Assembly (NCBI GenBank): GCA_947472965.1
Contig: CANJEF010000025.1
Span: forward strand, 1 to 9,948
Direction of reading: 5' to 3'
From: Sphingobacteriales bacterium
Lineage (GTDB): Bacteria; Bacteroidota; Bacteroidia; Chitinophagales; Chitinophagaceae
Length of the DNA stretch: 9,948 bases
The notes below the pieces were generated by a model. The model had not been told where the DNA came from. It ran no database searches and saw only the letters and a list, made by a program, of their open reading frames with translations. Both the position numbers and the translations under genes were made by a program. Shown here one piece after another: positions 1 through 6,632 of the stretch (positions are counted from its first letter, which is position 1; every line of letters starts with the position of its first letter).

Positions 1-1
1 G

Positions 2-853
2 CTCGATGAGTTCGGTCCTAAGCGTGTTATAGATACCCCCATTGCAGAATTGGGTTTCACCGGAATTGCCGTAGGTGCTGCTCAAAATGGACTAAGGCCC
101 ATAGTTGAGTACATGACATGGAATTTTGCAGTTTTGCCCTTGGACCAAATTCTAAATACGGCCTCTAAAATGTTGGCCATGAGTGGTGGACAAGTTGGTT
201 GTCCCATTGTTTTTAGGGGCGCCAATGGTTCAGCTGGTCAGTTGGGTGCACAACACTCCACTGCCTTTGAAAGTATGTACGCTAATATTCCGGGATTAAA
301 AGTTATTTCAGTTTCCAATCCATATGATGCCAAGGGCTTATTAAAAAGTGCCATCAGAGATGACGATCCTGTCATTTTTATGGAGAGTGAAGTCATGTAT
401 GGTGAGAAAGGAGAAGTGCCGGCTGAAGAATATCTTATTCCCATTGGCAAGGCTGATATCAAAAGACCGGGAAGAGATGTTACCATCGTTTCTTTTAATA
501 AAATGATGAAAGTGGCTCTGGGAGCTGCCGAGGAACTTGAAAAAGAAGGAATCAGTGCTGAGGTAATCGATTTGAGAACAATAAGGCCCCTTGATTGGTA
601 TACTATTCTTGAAAGTGTAAAGAAAACAAACAGATTGGTTATCGTTGAAGAACAATGGCCATTCGCCTCTGTTTCTTCTGAAATCGCCTATCGAATCCAA
701 AAGGAAGGCTTCGATTATTTGGATGCTCCTATCAGAAGGATCACAAATGCCGATGCTCCTATGCACTATGCACCTAATCTTGTTGCGGCATACCTTCCTG
801 ATATTCCACGTACGGTAAAGCTGGTTAAGGAAGTGATGTATCTAAAGAAATAA
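2..853 (+). CDS. pdhB: Pyruvate dehydrogenase E1 component, beta subunit (5' end outside window)
   Basis: This is the thiamine-diphosphate-dependent E1 beta subunit that, with E1 alpha, decarboxylates pyruvate and acetylates the lipoyl group of E2 in the cytoplasmic pyruvate dehydrogenase complex. The frame is open from base 2, and 283 residues are visible; compared with the usual length of roughly 325, about 40 N-terminal residues lie upstream. Visible residue 16 (bases 47-49), the Glu in 'IAELGFTG', aligns with the E1-beta glutamate that contacts the ThDP pyrimidine. Other family blocks are 'RPIVEYMTWNFA', 'PIVFRGANG', 'QHS', 'IPGLKVISVSNPYDAKGLLKSAI' (in two parts) and 'DLRTIRPLD'; the C-terminal half is the transketolase C-terminal fold. 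The TTG at base 50 is internal and not a start. The overall match to mitochondrial-type PDHB is close. A branched-chain 2-oxoacid E1 beta is less likely. An intrinsic terminator follows 16 nt after the stop. Confidence 0.95.
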   Translation, partial: LDEFGPKRVIDTPIAELGFTGIAVGAAQNGLRPIVEYMTWNFAVLPLDQILNTASKMLAMSGGQVGCPIVFRGANGSAGQLGAQHSTAFESMYANIPGLKVISVSNPYDAKGLLKSAIRDDDPVIFMESEVMYGEKGEVPAEEYLIPIGKADIKRPGRDVTIVSFNKMMKVALGAAEELEKEGISAEVIDLRTIRPLDWYTILESVKKTNRLVIVEEQWPFASVSSEIAYRIQKEGFDYLDAPIRRITNADAPMHYAPNLVAAYLPDIPRTVKLVKEVMYLKK

Positions 854-869
854 CTCATTGTTATAATTC

Positions 870-899
870 AAAACCCGGTTATCATGCCGGGTTTTTTTT
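870..899 (+). terminator. Intrinsic terminator of pdhB
   Basis: Bases 870-878 pair with 887-895 as nine continuous base pairs with a GC-rich core (CCCGG/CCGGG) and an 8-nt loop. The run of eight T at 892-899 forms the end of the stem and the U tract. It lies just after the pdhB stop and before the TonB receptor, so it should end pdhB transcription. Confidence 0.92.
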
Positions 900-913
900 A
901 TGTGTATTTCAAA

Positions 914-921
914 TAATTTTG
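914..921 (+). promoter_or_regulatory. Candidate -7 box of the TonB-dependent receptor gene
   Basis: The sequence TAATTTTG matches the Bacteroidota -7 consensus TAnnTTTG at all fixed positions. A clear -33 TTTG is not visible: the expected place is occupied by the T tract of the pdhB terminator. Only three bases separate the box from the ATG at 925, so a start at the usual distance would fall on or beside the first base of the gene. Confidence 0.55.
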
Positions 922-924
922 CAG

Positions 925-2988
925 ATGCGAATTTCTATATTGTTTTTTTCATCGATTTTTTTTCTTTCGAATTCTATTGCCCAGGTTAGCAAAGATTCTA
1001 CAACAGCCCTGGAAGAGATTAACATTAAAGCCTACGAAGCAAATACAATAAAACAAAAGATACCCGCATCCATTTCGCTCATTTCAAAAACAGCACTTCA
1101 AAGGGCCTCAACTTATTCACTCGTTCCAGCCTTTAATAATGTGGCTGGAGTAAGAATGGAAGAAAGGTCGCCTGGCAGCTATCGTTTATCAATGAGGGGG
1201 AGTTTGTTGCGTTCTCCATTTGGAGTACGCAATGTAAAGGTTTACTTAAATGATTTTTTACTTACAGATGCAGGGGGTAATACATATCTTAATCTTCTTG
1301 ATGTTGCTGGACTTGACCATGTTGAAATAATTAAAGGCCCTTCTGGAAGCATTTATGGGGCAGGTACGGGGGGTGCAATCTTGTTTTCTGGTACTGATTT
1401 TTTTTCAGATGGGAATGAAAAGAAGCTTAAGGTAATGTTGTCTGCCGGCAGCTTTGGAACATTCAACGAAAATGTCAGTTACCAATACAATACAAAAAAG
1501 TTTAAATCTAACTTGGTTCAAAGTCATTACCAATCTAATGGTTATAGAGTTCAAAGCAGCATGCGGAAAGATAATTTGCAATATCAATTTGAATTCAATC
1601 AAGGAACTCGGGCTTCCATCAATGGAATTGTTTTGTTTTCTGATTTACATTATAATACACCTGGTGGACTGACTGCTGCGCAATTTGCTGCCAATCCCAA
1701 GCAAGCTAGGCCTGCAACTGCTTCGTTGCCTTCCGCGGTCGATCAACGAGCTGGTATCTATAACAGGACAGGATTATTGGGGGTTTCCTTGCGGTATAAA
1801 TTATCTGAAAAGTGGACAAGCACGAGTTCAGTAACAAGCGCCATGACAGGGTTTAAGAATCCTTTCATAACGAATTATGAAAAAAGAAATGAGTCTAACA
1901 TAGGGCTTAGGACCAAGTTCGCTTATCAAACAAGTGGGCTTCATCCTGTTCAATGGATAAGCGGTGCTGAAATTCAATTCGGTCATTATCGGATTGACAG
2001 CAGTGGAAACAACAAGGGAATAAGCGATGGCAAATCAGTAGTTGATCGGGTAAATGCAAAACAGCTTTTTGGATTTTCGCAACTGAATTATTCCCCAGTT
2101 GATTTTCTTCGCTTTCAGGTTGGTGTGAGTATTAATTCTTTTGGGTATGATCTCCAGCGAATAAAAGGACTGTTGCTTAACGGAGCGGCAACGAGTAAAT
2201 TCAACCCCCAGTTGCTTCCAAGGATTGCCTGCATGATAGAGCCTTTCTCAGCCCTTGGTTTCTATGTGCAGGTTGCAAAGGGTTATTCATCTCCAACCAT
2301 CGCGGAAATAAGGCCTTCTGCAGGAGGTATTTATACTGGACTTCAAGCTGAATATGGTTGGAATAAGGAAATTGGTTTGAAGCTAAAGGCTTTTGGGAAT
2401 AGACTTGGTTGGTCATTTGATTATTTTGAATTCAATTTGAAAGACGCAATTGTAAGACAAACAAATGCGGCTGGAGCTGAATATTTCATCAATGCTGGAA
2501 GTACAAATCAAAGAGGAGTGGAATCTGAATTGAATTGGGTTGTTTTGAACAGCAATTCGAATAAAATATTTCAAAAACTTGTTATTTCACAAGCCACCAC
2601 ATTCAATGATTTTACTTTTAATCAATATCAAATAGGTTCAAATAATTATAGTGGAAAAAAATTAACTGGAGTGCCCAAAGAGGTTTTTGTATTTTCTGTT
2701 GATGCAACTTTTGCAAAAAACTTTTATTCTAATATTAGTTTTAATTACACAGGAAGTCTCCCTTTGAATGACGCAAATACGTTTAATGCATCCAGTTATA
2801 GGCTCTGGCAAATGAAGTTTGGATGGAAGAAAAAACTTAAAAAAACTGACCTTGATTATTTTGTCTTGATTGATAATATGCTCAATGAGAAGTACAGTCT
2901 TGGGAACGACTTGAATGCTTTTGGTTCTCGATTTTTTAATGCTGCTCCCAAAAGAAATATTCTAATTGGATTATCTATCGGCCTCTAA
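925..2988 (+). CDS. TonB-dependent outer-membrane receptor
   Basis: This encodes a 687-residue outer-membrane active transporter that would import a scarce ligand (siderophore, metal complex or cofactor) using energy from TonB-ExbBD. Residues 1-19 form a signal peptide with a hydrophobic core and a cleavable 'SIA|Q' end. The plug domain spans roughly 35-160 and shows the typical 'YRLSMRGS' (87-94) and 'VEIIKGPSGSIYGAGTGGAI' (133-152) blocks. The rest is beta-barrel with many aromatic alternating strands, ending in 'NILIGLSIGL'. It has no N-terminal carboxypeptidase-like domain and no SusD neighbour, so it resembles FecA/BtuB-type receptors more than SusC glycan importers. The start was placed at ATG 925; the upstream in-frame TTG at 919 overlaps the putative -7 box and is an unlikely start. 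No operon partner is seen, so the ligand cannot be named. The gene converges with the hydrolase with a single base between stop codons. Confidence 0.9.
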   Translation: MRISILFFSSIFFLSNSIAQVSKDSTTALEEINIKAYEANTIKQKIPASISLISKTALQRASTYSLVPAFNNVAGVRMEERSPGSYRLSMRGSLLRSPFGVRNVKVYLNDFLLTDAGGNTYLNLLDVAGLDHVEIIKGPSGSIYGAGTGGAILFSGTDFFSDGNEKKLKVMLSAGSFGTFNENVSYQYNTKKFKSNLVQSHYQSNGYRVQSSMRKDNLQYQFEFNQGTRASINGIVLFSDLHYNTPGGLTAAQFAANPKQARPATASLPSAVDQRAGIYNRTGLLGVSLRYKLSEKWTSTSSVTSAMTGFKNPFITNYEKRNESNIGLRTKFAYQTSGLHPVQWISGAEIQFGHYRIDSSGNNKGISDGKSVVDRVNAKQLFGFSQLNYSPVDFLRFQVGVSINSFGYDLQRIKGLLLNGAATSKFNPQLLPRIACMIEPFSALGFYVQVAKGYSSPTIAEIRPSAGGIYTGLQAEYGWNKEIGLKLKAFGNRLGWSFDYFEFNLKDAIVRQTNAAGAEYFINAGSTNQRGVESELNWVVLNSNSNKIFQKLVISQATTFNDFTFNQYQIGSNNYSGKKLTGVPKEVFVFSVDATFAKNFYSNISFNYTGSLPLNDANTFNASSYRLWQMKFGWKKKLKKTDLDYFVLIDNMLNEKYSLGNDLNAFGSRFFNAAPKRNILIGLSIGL

Positions 2989-2989
2989 A

Positions 2990-3784
2990 TTATTTTTTTG
3001 ATGCAAGTTTTTGATTGAAAAGCCAAGGGAGAAAATCAGGTTCTGCAAATGCATTCTTCCAACTATCGTGACCCACATTTGCATATTCCGAATATTTCGC
3101 TTTACTGTTTTTGATACTAAGTGTATTGTATAATAACCTTGAATTTGACACTGAAATTACCGGGTCTTTATCTCCATGGAATATCCAAATTGGAAGTTGT
3201 GGTTTATAAAATTCAATTTTTTGGGGATCAATTGCACCGCATATTGGCATTGCAGCTGCAAAAACAGTTGGCTTTCTCCACAATAATTCGAGCGTCCCAA
3301 ATCCACCCATGGAAAGTCCCATAATATAGACCCTTCTTTTGTCAACCTGTTTTGATTCCAGCAAGGTGTCAATAAATGTTGATACAAGTCTCAACGACTT
3401 GGAAAATGTGGGCTCATTGCTCCAGACATACCCGGTGCTATCACTTTTGGAAGTTTTGGTGTAGTCAGACCATTTATCATTTTGGGGGCACTGGGGAAAG
3501 ACTACAATGGCAGGGAAGTTTTTTCTATTCAATGAATCCAAAAAAAGATCTGCACCCCAGGTGAGTTGTGCTTCATTGTTATTGCCTCTCTCACCTGCGC
3601 CATGTAAAAATATAATGAGTGGATATTTCTTGCCTTCCTTAAAGTCAATAGGGGTTAAAATTCTACAAGGCAATGTGTCTTCTCCTTGTATAAAAAGTTG
3701 TCTTTCAAATAACTTTTTATCTTGCCCATTGCTGCTTATCGATGCTGCAACAAGAAGTACAAAGAAAATAAATGGTGTTTTCAT
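2990..3784 (-). CDS. Secreted alpha/beta-hydrolase (esterase/predicted peptidase type)
   Basis: This 264-residue serine hydrolase probably acts in the periplasm or outside the cell on an ester or short peptide substrate that cannot be named from sequence. Residues 1-20 form a signal peptide (hydrophobic 'FIFFVLLVAASI', cleavage near 'SSNG|Q'); there is no lipobox cysteine. The fold is visible as 'IIFLHGAGERG' (57-67, oxyanion HG), the nucleophile elbow 'GLSMGG' with Ser158, 'HGDKDPV' with Asp207 as the likely acid, and 'GHDSW' with His239, a complete catalytic triad. The order and 'PICGAID' resemble dienelactone-hydrolase, PHB-depolymerase-like and 'predicted peptidase' families. It lies 61 nt downstream of tgt on the same strand and may have its own promoter. 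Its stop is one base from the receptor stop, so neither gene has room for a terminator between them. Confidence 0.88.
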   Translation of the reverse strand: MKTPFIFFVLLVAASISSNGQDKKLFERQLFIQGEDTLPCRILTPIDFKEGKKYPLIIFLHGAGERGNNNEAQLTWGADLFLDSLNRKNFPAIVVFPQCPQNDKWSDYTKTSKSDSTGYVWSNEPTFSKSLRLVSTFIDTLLESKQVDKRRVYIMGLSMGGFGTLELLWRKPTVFAAAMPICGAIDPQKIEFYKPQLPIWIFHGDKDPVISVSNSRLLYNTLSIKNSKAKYSEYANVGHDSWKNAFAEPDFLPWLFNQKLASKK

Positions 3785-3809
3785 ACCCTTAAATTAATGA
3801 TTTTTAAAT

Positions 3810-3817
3810 CGAATGTA
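3810..3817 (-). promoter_or_regulatory. Weak candidate -7 box of the hydrolase gene
   Basis: On the minus strand the sequence TACATTCG matches TAnnTTTG at all but one fixed position. It would give a leader of about 20 nt before the ATG at 3784. No convincing -33 element is seen. Read-through from tgt is the alternative. Confidence 0.35.
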
Positions 3818-3824
3818 AAAGCCT

Positions 3825-3833
3825 TGTGGATAA
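3825..3833 (-). promoter_or_regulatory. Single DnaA-box consensus 9-mer
   Basis: The minus strand reads TTATCCACA, an exact match to the DnaA-box consensus, in the short gap between tgt and the hydrolase and just upstream of the possible hydrolase -7 box. No other exact copy was noticed in the window, so this may be chance or an isolated DnaA site rather than part of an origin. Confidence 0.3.
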
Positions 3834-3845
3834 ACTTACTAGAAA

Positions 3846-4985
3846 TTAAAGTCTTCTGCTAATGATTGGCAAAATGGTATTTTTCCAACTCAGAAATTCA
3901 CCCGCCTTGATTTTATTTCTGGCTTCCTTCATGAGCCAAAGGTAAAAGGCAAGATTTTGAACACTTGCAATGGTTAGTCCAAGTATTTCCTTGCTCTTTA
4001 ACAGATGCCTCAAGTATGATTTTGAGTAATAGCTTGAGGTTTCGTTGGCTAGTCCATCATCTATCACACTATGATCAAATTCCCATTTTTTGTTGTCGAT
4101 ATTGATAATGCCTTGTGTGGTAAATAACATCGCGTTTCTTCCATTTCTCGTTGGCATTACACAATCGAACATATCAACCCCTAATGAAATACATTCTAGT
4201 AAGTCTGACGGCGTTCCAACGCCCATAAGGTATCTGGGTTTGTGTTCAGGAAGGTTGTCGCAGCACAGGCCGCAAAACTCATAAATTAATTCTGTTGGCT
4301 CACCAACACTCAATCCACCAATTGCATTGCCCGATGCATTTTTTGAAGCGATGAATTCACAAGATGCTTTTCTTAAATCTTTTTCTGTTCCACCTTGAAC
4401 TATGGGGAATAGGTTTTGTGTGTAGCCATATTTTGATTCTGTTTCTGAAAAATGCTTAATGCACCTATCGAGCCATCGGTGTGTTAGCTCCATTGAATTC
4501 TTCACATACTGGTATTCGCTCGGGTAGGGTGGGCATTCGTCAAAAGCCATGATGATATCTGCCCCAATAGATCGTTGGATTTCAATTGCTTTCTCAGGGG
4601 AGAAAAGGTGCTTGGACCCATCAATGTGACTTTGAAAAACAACGCCCTCTTCATTTATTTTTCTGTTGGAGGCAAGCGAAAAGACCTGGTAACCTCCACT
4701 GTCTGTCAAGATTGGTTTATCCCACCTATTGAATTGATGAAGGCCTCCCGCCGTTTCAAGTACTTCCAATCCAGGGCGTAGGTAAAGGTGATAGGTATTC
4801 CCAAGGATGATTTCTGCTTTTACTTCCTCCTTCAGCTGCTTTTGGGTCACAGCCTTAACGGTTCCTCCTGTACCCACAGGCATAAATATGGGTGTTTCAA
4901 TCGTTCCATGATCTGTTTGGATTAGACCGGCTCTTGCCTTGGTTTGGGTATCTTTCTTTTCAATAATAAAATTCAACTCAGCCAT
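3846..4985 (-). CDS. tgt: tRNA-guanine transglycosylase (queuosine modification)
   Basis: This 379-residue enzyme exchanges guanine-34 for preQ1 in the anticodon of tRNAs for Asp, Asn, His and Tyr, a late step of queuosine formation. The TIM-barrel motifs are intact: 'TDSGGYQVFSL' with Asp95 (general acid/base), 'AFDECPPYP' with Asp149, 'VQGG' with Gln197, 'IGGLSVGEP' (222-230), and 'DMFDCVMPTRNGRN' with nucleophile Asp274. The C-terminal zinc site is absent: positions matching the family's three cysteines are Leu312, Asn314 and Ser317, and the matching histidine is Gln343, while the surrounding 'YSKSYLRHLLKSKEILG' aligns without gaps. The length is normal for a bacterial Tgt, so this is substitution rather than decay. 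It is divergent from the membrane protein at 5089, and the hydrolase follows on the same strand. The start ATG at 4985 gives the standard N-terminus. Confidence 0.96.
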   Translation of the reverse strand: MAELNFIIEKKDTQTKARAGLIQTDHGTIETPIFMPVGTGGTVKAVTQKQLKEEVKAEIILGNTYHLYLRPGLEVLETAGGLHQFNRWDKPILTDSGGYQVFSLASNRKINEEGVVFQSHIDGSKHLFSPEKAIEIQRSIGADIIMAFDECPPYPSEYQYVKNSMELTHRWLDRCIKHFSETESKYGYTQNLFPIVQGGTEKDLRKASCEFIASKNASGNAIGGLSVGEPTELIYEFCGLCCDNLPEHKPRYLMGVGTPSDLLECISLGVDMFDCVMPTRNGRNAMLFTTQGIINIDNKKWEFDHSVIDDGLANETSSYYSKSYLRHLLKSKEILGLTIASVQNLAFYLWLMKEARNKIKAGEFLSWKNTILPIISRRL

Positions 4986-4998
4986 GCTGCAAGTTAAT

Positions 4999-5018
4999 CA
5001 GTTCTTTTTCAAGAACTG
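4999..5018. repeat. Perfect 8-bp inverted repeat between tgt and the divergent membrane-protein gene
   Basis: CAGTTCTT (4999-5006) and AAGAACTG (5011-5018) are exact inverted copies around a 4-nt spacer. Read on the tgt strand the spacer is GAAA, a GNRA tetraloop, so it could be an RNA hairpin in the tgt leader. If tgt instead starts from a weak -7-like sequence at 4990-4997, the repeat lies upstream of it and could be an operator. No U tract follows on the tgt strand, so it is not a terminator. Confidence 0.6.
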
Positions 5019-5062
5019 TGTTCGATTGATAAAATGATGATCCCAATTTAAACGCATTGCCT

Positions 5063-5070
5063 TACTTTTG
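5063..5070 (+). promoter_or_regulatory. -7 box of the small membrane-protein gene
   Basis: TACTTTTG matches TAnnTTTG at every fixed position and lies 18 nt before the ATG at 5089, giving a short leader. It also argues against the in-frame TTG at 5068 as a start, because that codon lies inside the box. A -33 element is not clear. Confidence 0.6.
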
Positions 5071-5088
5071 AATAACAATCTATTTTTT

Positions 5089-5559
5089 ATGCAAACAGGA
5101 CTGCTTCATTTACATAATTTACTTCGTTGGATTATCATCATCTTGCTACTTTTGTCCATTTTAAAAAGCTATAGTGGCATGACTTTAAAGAAGCCCTTTG
5201 AAGCGTCTGATAAAAAGATTTGGTTATTTACAATGATAGCGTCGCATATTACACTATTACTTGGGTTGTATCAGTGGTTGTTGGGACGTTATGGCATTCT
5301 TTCATATGTTAAGCCAGAAGGCGTTTCAATGATGAAAGACCCATACCTGAGGTTTTTTCAAATGGAGCATCCTGTTTCAATGATATTGGCCATTCTTATG
5401 ATTACTCTTGGTTATGGCATGGCTAAAAAGAATGTGGATGATGCAACGAAATACAAAAAAGCCTTGAGGTATTTTGTATTGGCGTTGAGCTTGATTATAG
5501 TAGCTGTTCCTTGGCCATTCAGGGGTTTGGTAGCACGATCTTTATTTCCTGGTATGTAA
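5089..5559 (+). CDS. Small four-helix membrane protein, possibly b-type cytochrome-like
   Basis: This 156-residue inner-membrane protein has no function that can be assigned with certainty. Four hydrophobic segments are visible at about 13-28, 46-66, 95-112 and 127-144, separated by short charged loops. Histidines sit at or near membrane edges: His7 and His9 in 'LLHLHNLLRW', His53 in 'IASHITLLLGLYQWLLG' and His94 in 'FQMEHPVSM'. Such placement would suit heme ligands, and short Bacteroidota proteins of this look are sometimes labelled cytochrome B; that link is from memory and unproven. The start at ATG 5089 is chosen because it follows a well-placed -7 box and gives a compact N-terminus. The gene is divergent from tgt and ends 12 nt from the stop of the convergent phosphoesterase gene, so it appears to be monocistronic. 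Confidence 0.75.
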   Translation: MQTGLLHLHNLLRWIIIILLLLSILKSYSGMTLKKPFEASDKKIWLFTMIASHITLLLGLYQWLLGRYGILSYVKPEGVSMMKDPYLRFFQMEHPVSMILAILMITLGYGMAKKNVDDATKYKKALRYFVLALSLIIVAVPWPFRGLVARSLFPGM

Positions 5560-5571
5560 TTACAAAGGATA

Positions 5572-6078
5572 TCATTTGGTTGCCTGAAGTCTATCAAATT
5601 CTACTACTTCCATATTTTTGATATCCCCTTTGTCGATTTCAAACCGAAGTATTGTCTGTTTTTTATGCCAGCCTGATTTTCCACATGCACCTGGATTTAG
5701 CAGGAGGCAATTAAGCTCGGGCATATATTGGATCAATAGGATATGCGAATGTCCACAAACAAAAATTCTTGGTTTTTTTTCAAGTAAGAGATTTTTGATC
5801 CCTTTCTCAAACTTCGGCGGTCTTCCCCCTATATGTATCATTAAAATAGAAACACCCTCTATTTCCCAATCCATTGCCTCAGGAAGTGCTTTTCGCAAGG
5901 GTTGGTCGTCAATATTGCCGTAAACAGCCCTAACCGGCACATATTTTTCCAAGGTTTCTAACACCAGCGGATCTCCAATATCACCAGCATGCCAAATTTC
6001 ATCACAACTTTCTAGGTAGGGAAGGATGCGATTGTCTAAATGAGAATGGGTATCAGATAAAAGAATTATTTTTTTCAT
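5572..6078 (-). CDS. YfcE/MJ0936-type metallophosphoesterase
   Basis: This 168-residue cytoplasmic protein is a small calcineurin-like phosphoesterase that hydrolyses phosphodiester or phosphomonoester bonds with a two-metal centre; the natural substrate is unknown. All metal-binding motifs are present in order: 'LLSDTHSH' (Asp9, His11), 'HAGDIGD' (Asp33), 'VYGNIDD' (Asn55), 'MIHIGG' (His82) and 'VCGHSHI' (His110, His112), followed by the family's 'LLNPGACG' (126-133). Length and motif spacing are typical of the single-domain YfcE family, with no fused domain. The start ATG at 6078 yields the standard 'MKKIILLSDTH' N-terminus. It occupies the place directly before infA, where translocon or methionine aminopeptidase genes are often found in this phylum, but on the opposite strand. 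No clear promoter was found in its 151-nt upstream gap. Confidence 0.92.
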   Translation of the reverse strand: MKKIILLSDTHSHLDNRILPYLESCDEIWHAGDIGDPLVLETLEKYVPVRAVYGNIDDQPLRKALPEAMDWEIEGVSILMIHIGGRPPKFEKGIKNLLLEKKPRIFVCGHSHILLIQYMPELNCLLLNPGACGKSGWHKKQTILRFEIDKGDIKNMEVVEFDRLQATK

Positions 6079-6207
6079 TAAATTGAAAATCAGCTATTTA
6101 CACGATTATTTGGATATCTATGTTGAATCAGAAATGAAATTATCGATTTGATTTATTTCACAACTCATTTATTTTCAAAAGAAATTTTCTAATTAGCTAG
6201 GTTTTGT

Positions 6208-6215
6208 TATCTTTG
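6208..6215 (+). promoter_or_regulatory. Promoter (-7 box) of the infA-rplQ operon
   Basis: TATCTTTG matches TAnnTTTG exactly and is followed 14 nt later by the infA ATG, placing the transcription start near 6219 with a leader of about 11 nt. The upstream sequence is strongly AT-rich (6150-6200), which could act as an UP element; the -33 region near 6184-6190 (ATTTTCT) is weak. This is the only good promoter seen for the seven-gene block. Confidence 0.75.
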
Positions 6216-6229
6216 CGCACCCAAAAAGT

Positions 6230-6448
6230 ATGGCCAAACAAGCGCTCATTAAACAAGACGGAATAATCATCGACGCTCTAAGCAATGCGATGTTTAAAGT
6301 GAAGTTAGAAAATGGACATGAGATATTGGCCACGATTTCAGGGAAGATGCGAATGCACTACATCCGAATACTTCCTGGAGACAAGGTTGGTGTTGAGATG
6401 AGTCCATACGATTTAACTAGAGGTAGAATTATTTTCAGGTATAAATAA
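6230..6448 (+). CDS. infA: Translation initiation factor IF-1
   Basis: This 72-residue S1/OB-fold protein binds the ribosomal A site on the 30S subunit and supports IF2 and IF3 during initiation. The full length equals that of the bacterial family. Recognisable blocks are '[21 protein letters not shown]' (in two parts, 12-32), '[18 protein letters not shown]' (36-53) and '[15 protein letters not shown]' (58-72). The ATG at 6230 follows an A-rich leader with no Shine-Dalgarno sequence. It is the first gene of the block and is preceded by a promoter rather than by secY or map. rpmJ starts 28 nt downstream; the gap contains a small GCC-GAGA-GGC hairpin (6454-6463), only three base pairs but with a GNRA loop. 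Confidence 0.97.
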   Translation: MAKQALIKQDGIIIDALSNAMFKVKLENGHEILATISGKMRMHYIRILPGDKVGVEMSPYDLTRGRIIFRYK

Positions 6449-6476
6449 GTAACGCCGAGAGGCTTAAATATTAAAT

Positions 6477-6593
6477 ATGAAAGTTAGAGCATCCATTAAA
6501 AAACGCAGTACAGATTGTAAAATCGTGCGCAGGAAAGGAAAGTTATATGTAATTAACAAGAAAAACCCTCGCTTTAAGCAGCGTCAAGGTTAA
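6477..6593 (+). CDS. rpmJ: 50S ribosomal protein bL36, zinc-free form
   Basis: This 38-residue protein of the large subunit stabilises 23S rRNA helices near the L7/L12 stalk base. The reading frame from ATG 6477 gives '[10 protein letters not shown]', '[18 protein letters not shown]' and the ending 'RFKQRQG', a full-length bL36. Of the four zinc ligands in the classic form (Cys11, Cys14, Cys27, His33) only Cys14 remains; the others are Ser11, Asn27 and Phe33. This zinc-free pattern is, to my knowledge, usual in Bacteroidota. It lies between infA and rpsM in the standard order. The 39-nt gap to rpsM shows no hairpin. Confidence 0.97.
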   Translation: MKVRASIKKRSTDCKIVRRKGKLYVINKKNPRFKQRQG

Positions 6594-6632
6594 TCATTTT
6601 TTAATACAGTACAGAAAAAACAATAAACACGT

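Noticed and set aside
341..766. 141-codon open frame on the minus strand inside pdhB
   Set aside because: It overlaps a confidently assigned enzyme gene on the other strand, has no recognisable domain and a low-complexity, Phe/Ser-rich content typical of antisense frames.
919..924. Upstream TTG start for the TonB receptor
   Set aside because: The codon overlaps the putative -7 box, and the ATG two codons later gives a standard signal peptide.
925..2988. SusC-type glycan import system (polysaccharide utilisation locus)
   Set aside because: There is no SusD gene, no N-terminal carboxypeptidase-like domain and no glycoside hydrolase nearby; the neighbouring esterase is convergent, not in an operon with the receptor.
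3785..3845. Replication origin
   Set aside because: Only one exact DnaA box is present, with no cluster, no AT-rich unwinding repeats and no dnaA/dnaN neighbourhood.
4986..5062. preQ1 riboswitch upstream of tgt
   Set aside because: The only structure is the 8-bp GAAA-loop hairpin. The short C/A-rich core and A-rich tail of preQ1 aptamers are not seen.
5068..5088. TTG start seven codons upstream for the membrane protein
   Set aside because: It lies inside an exact TAnnTTTG promoter box, so it would not be in the transcript.
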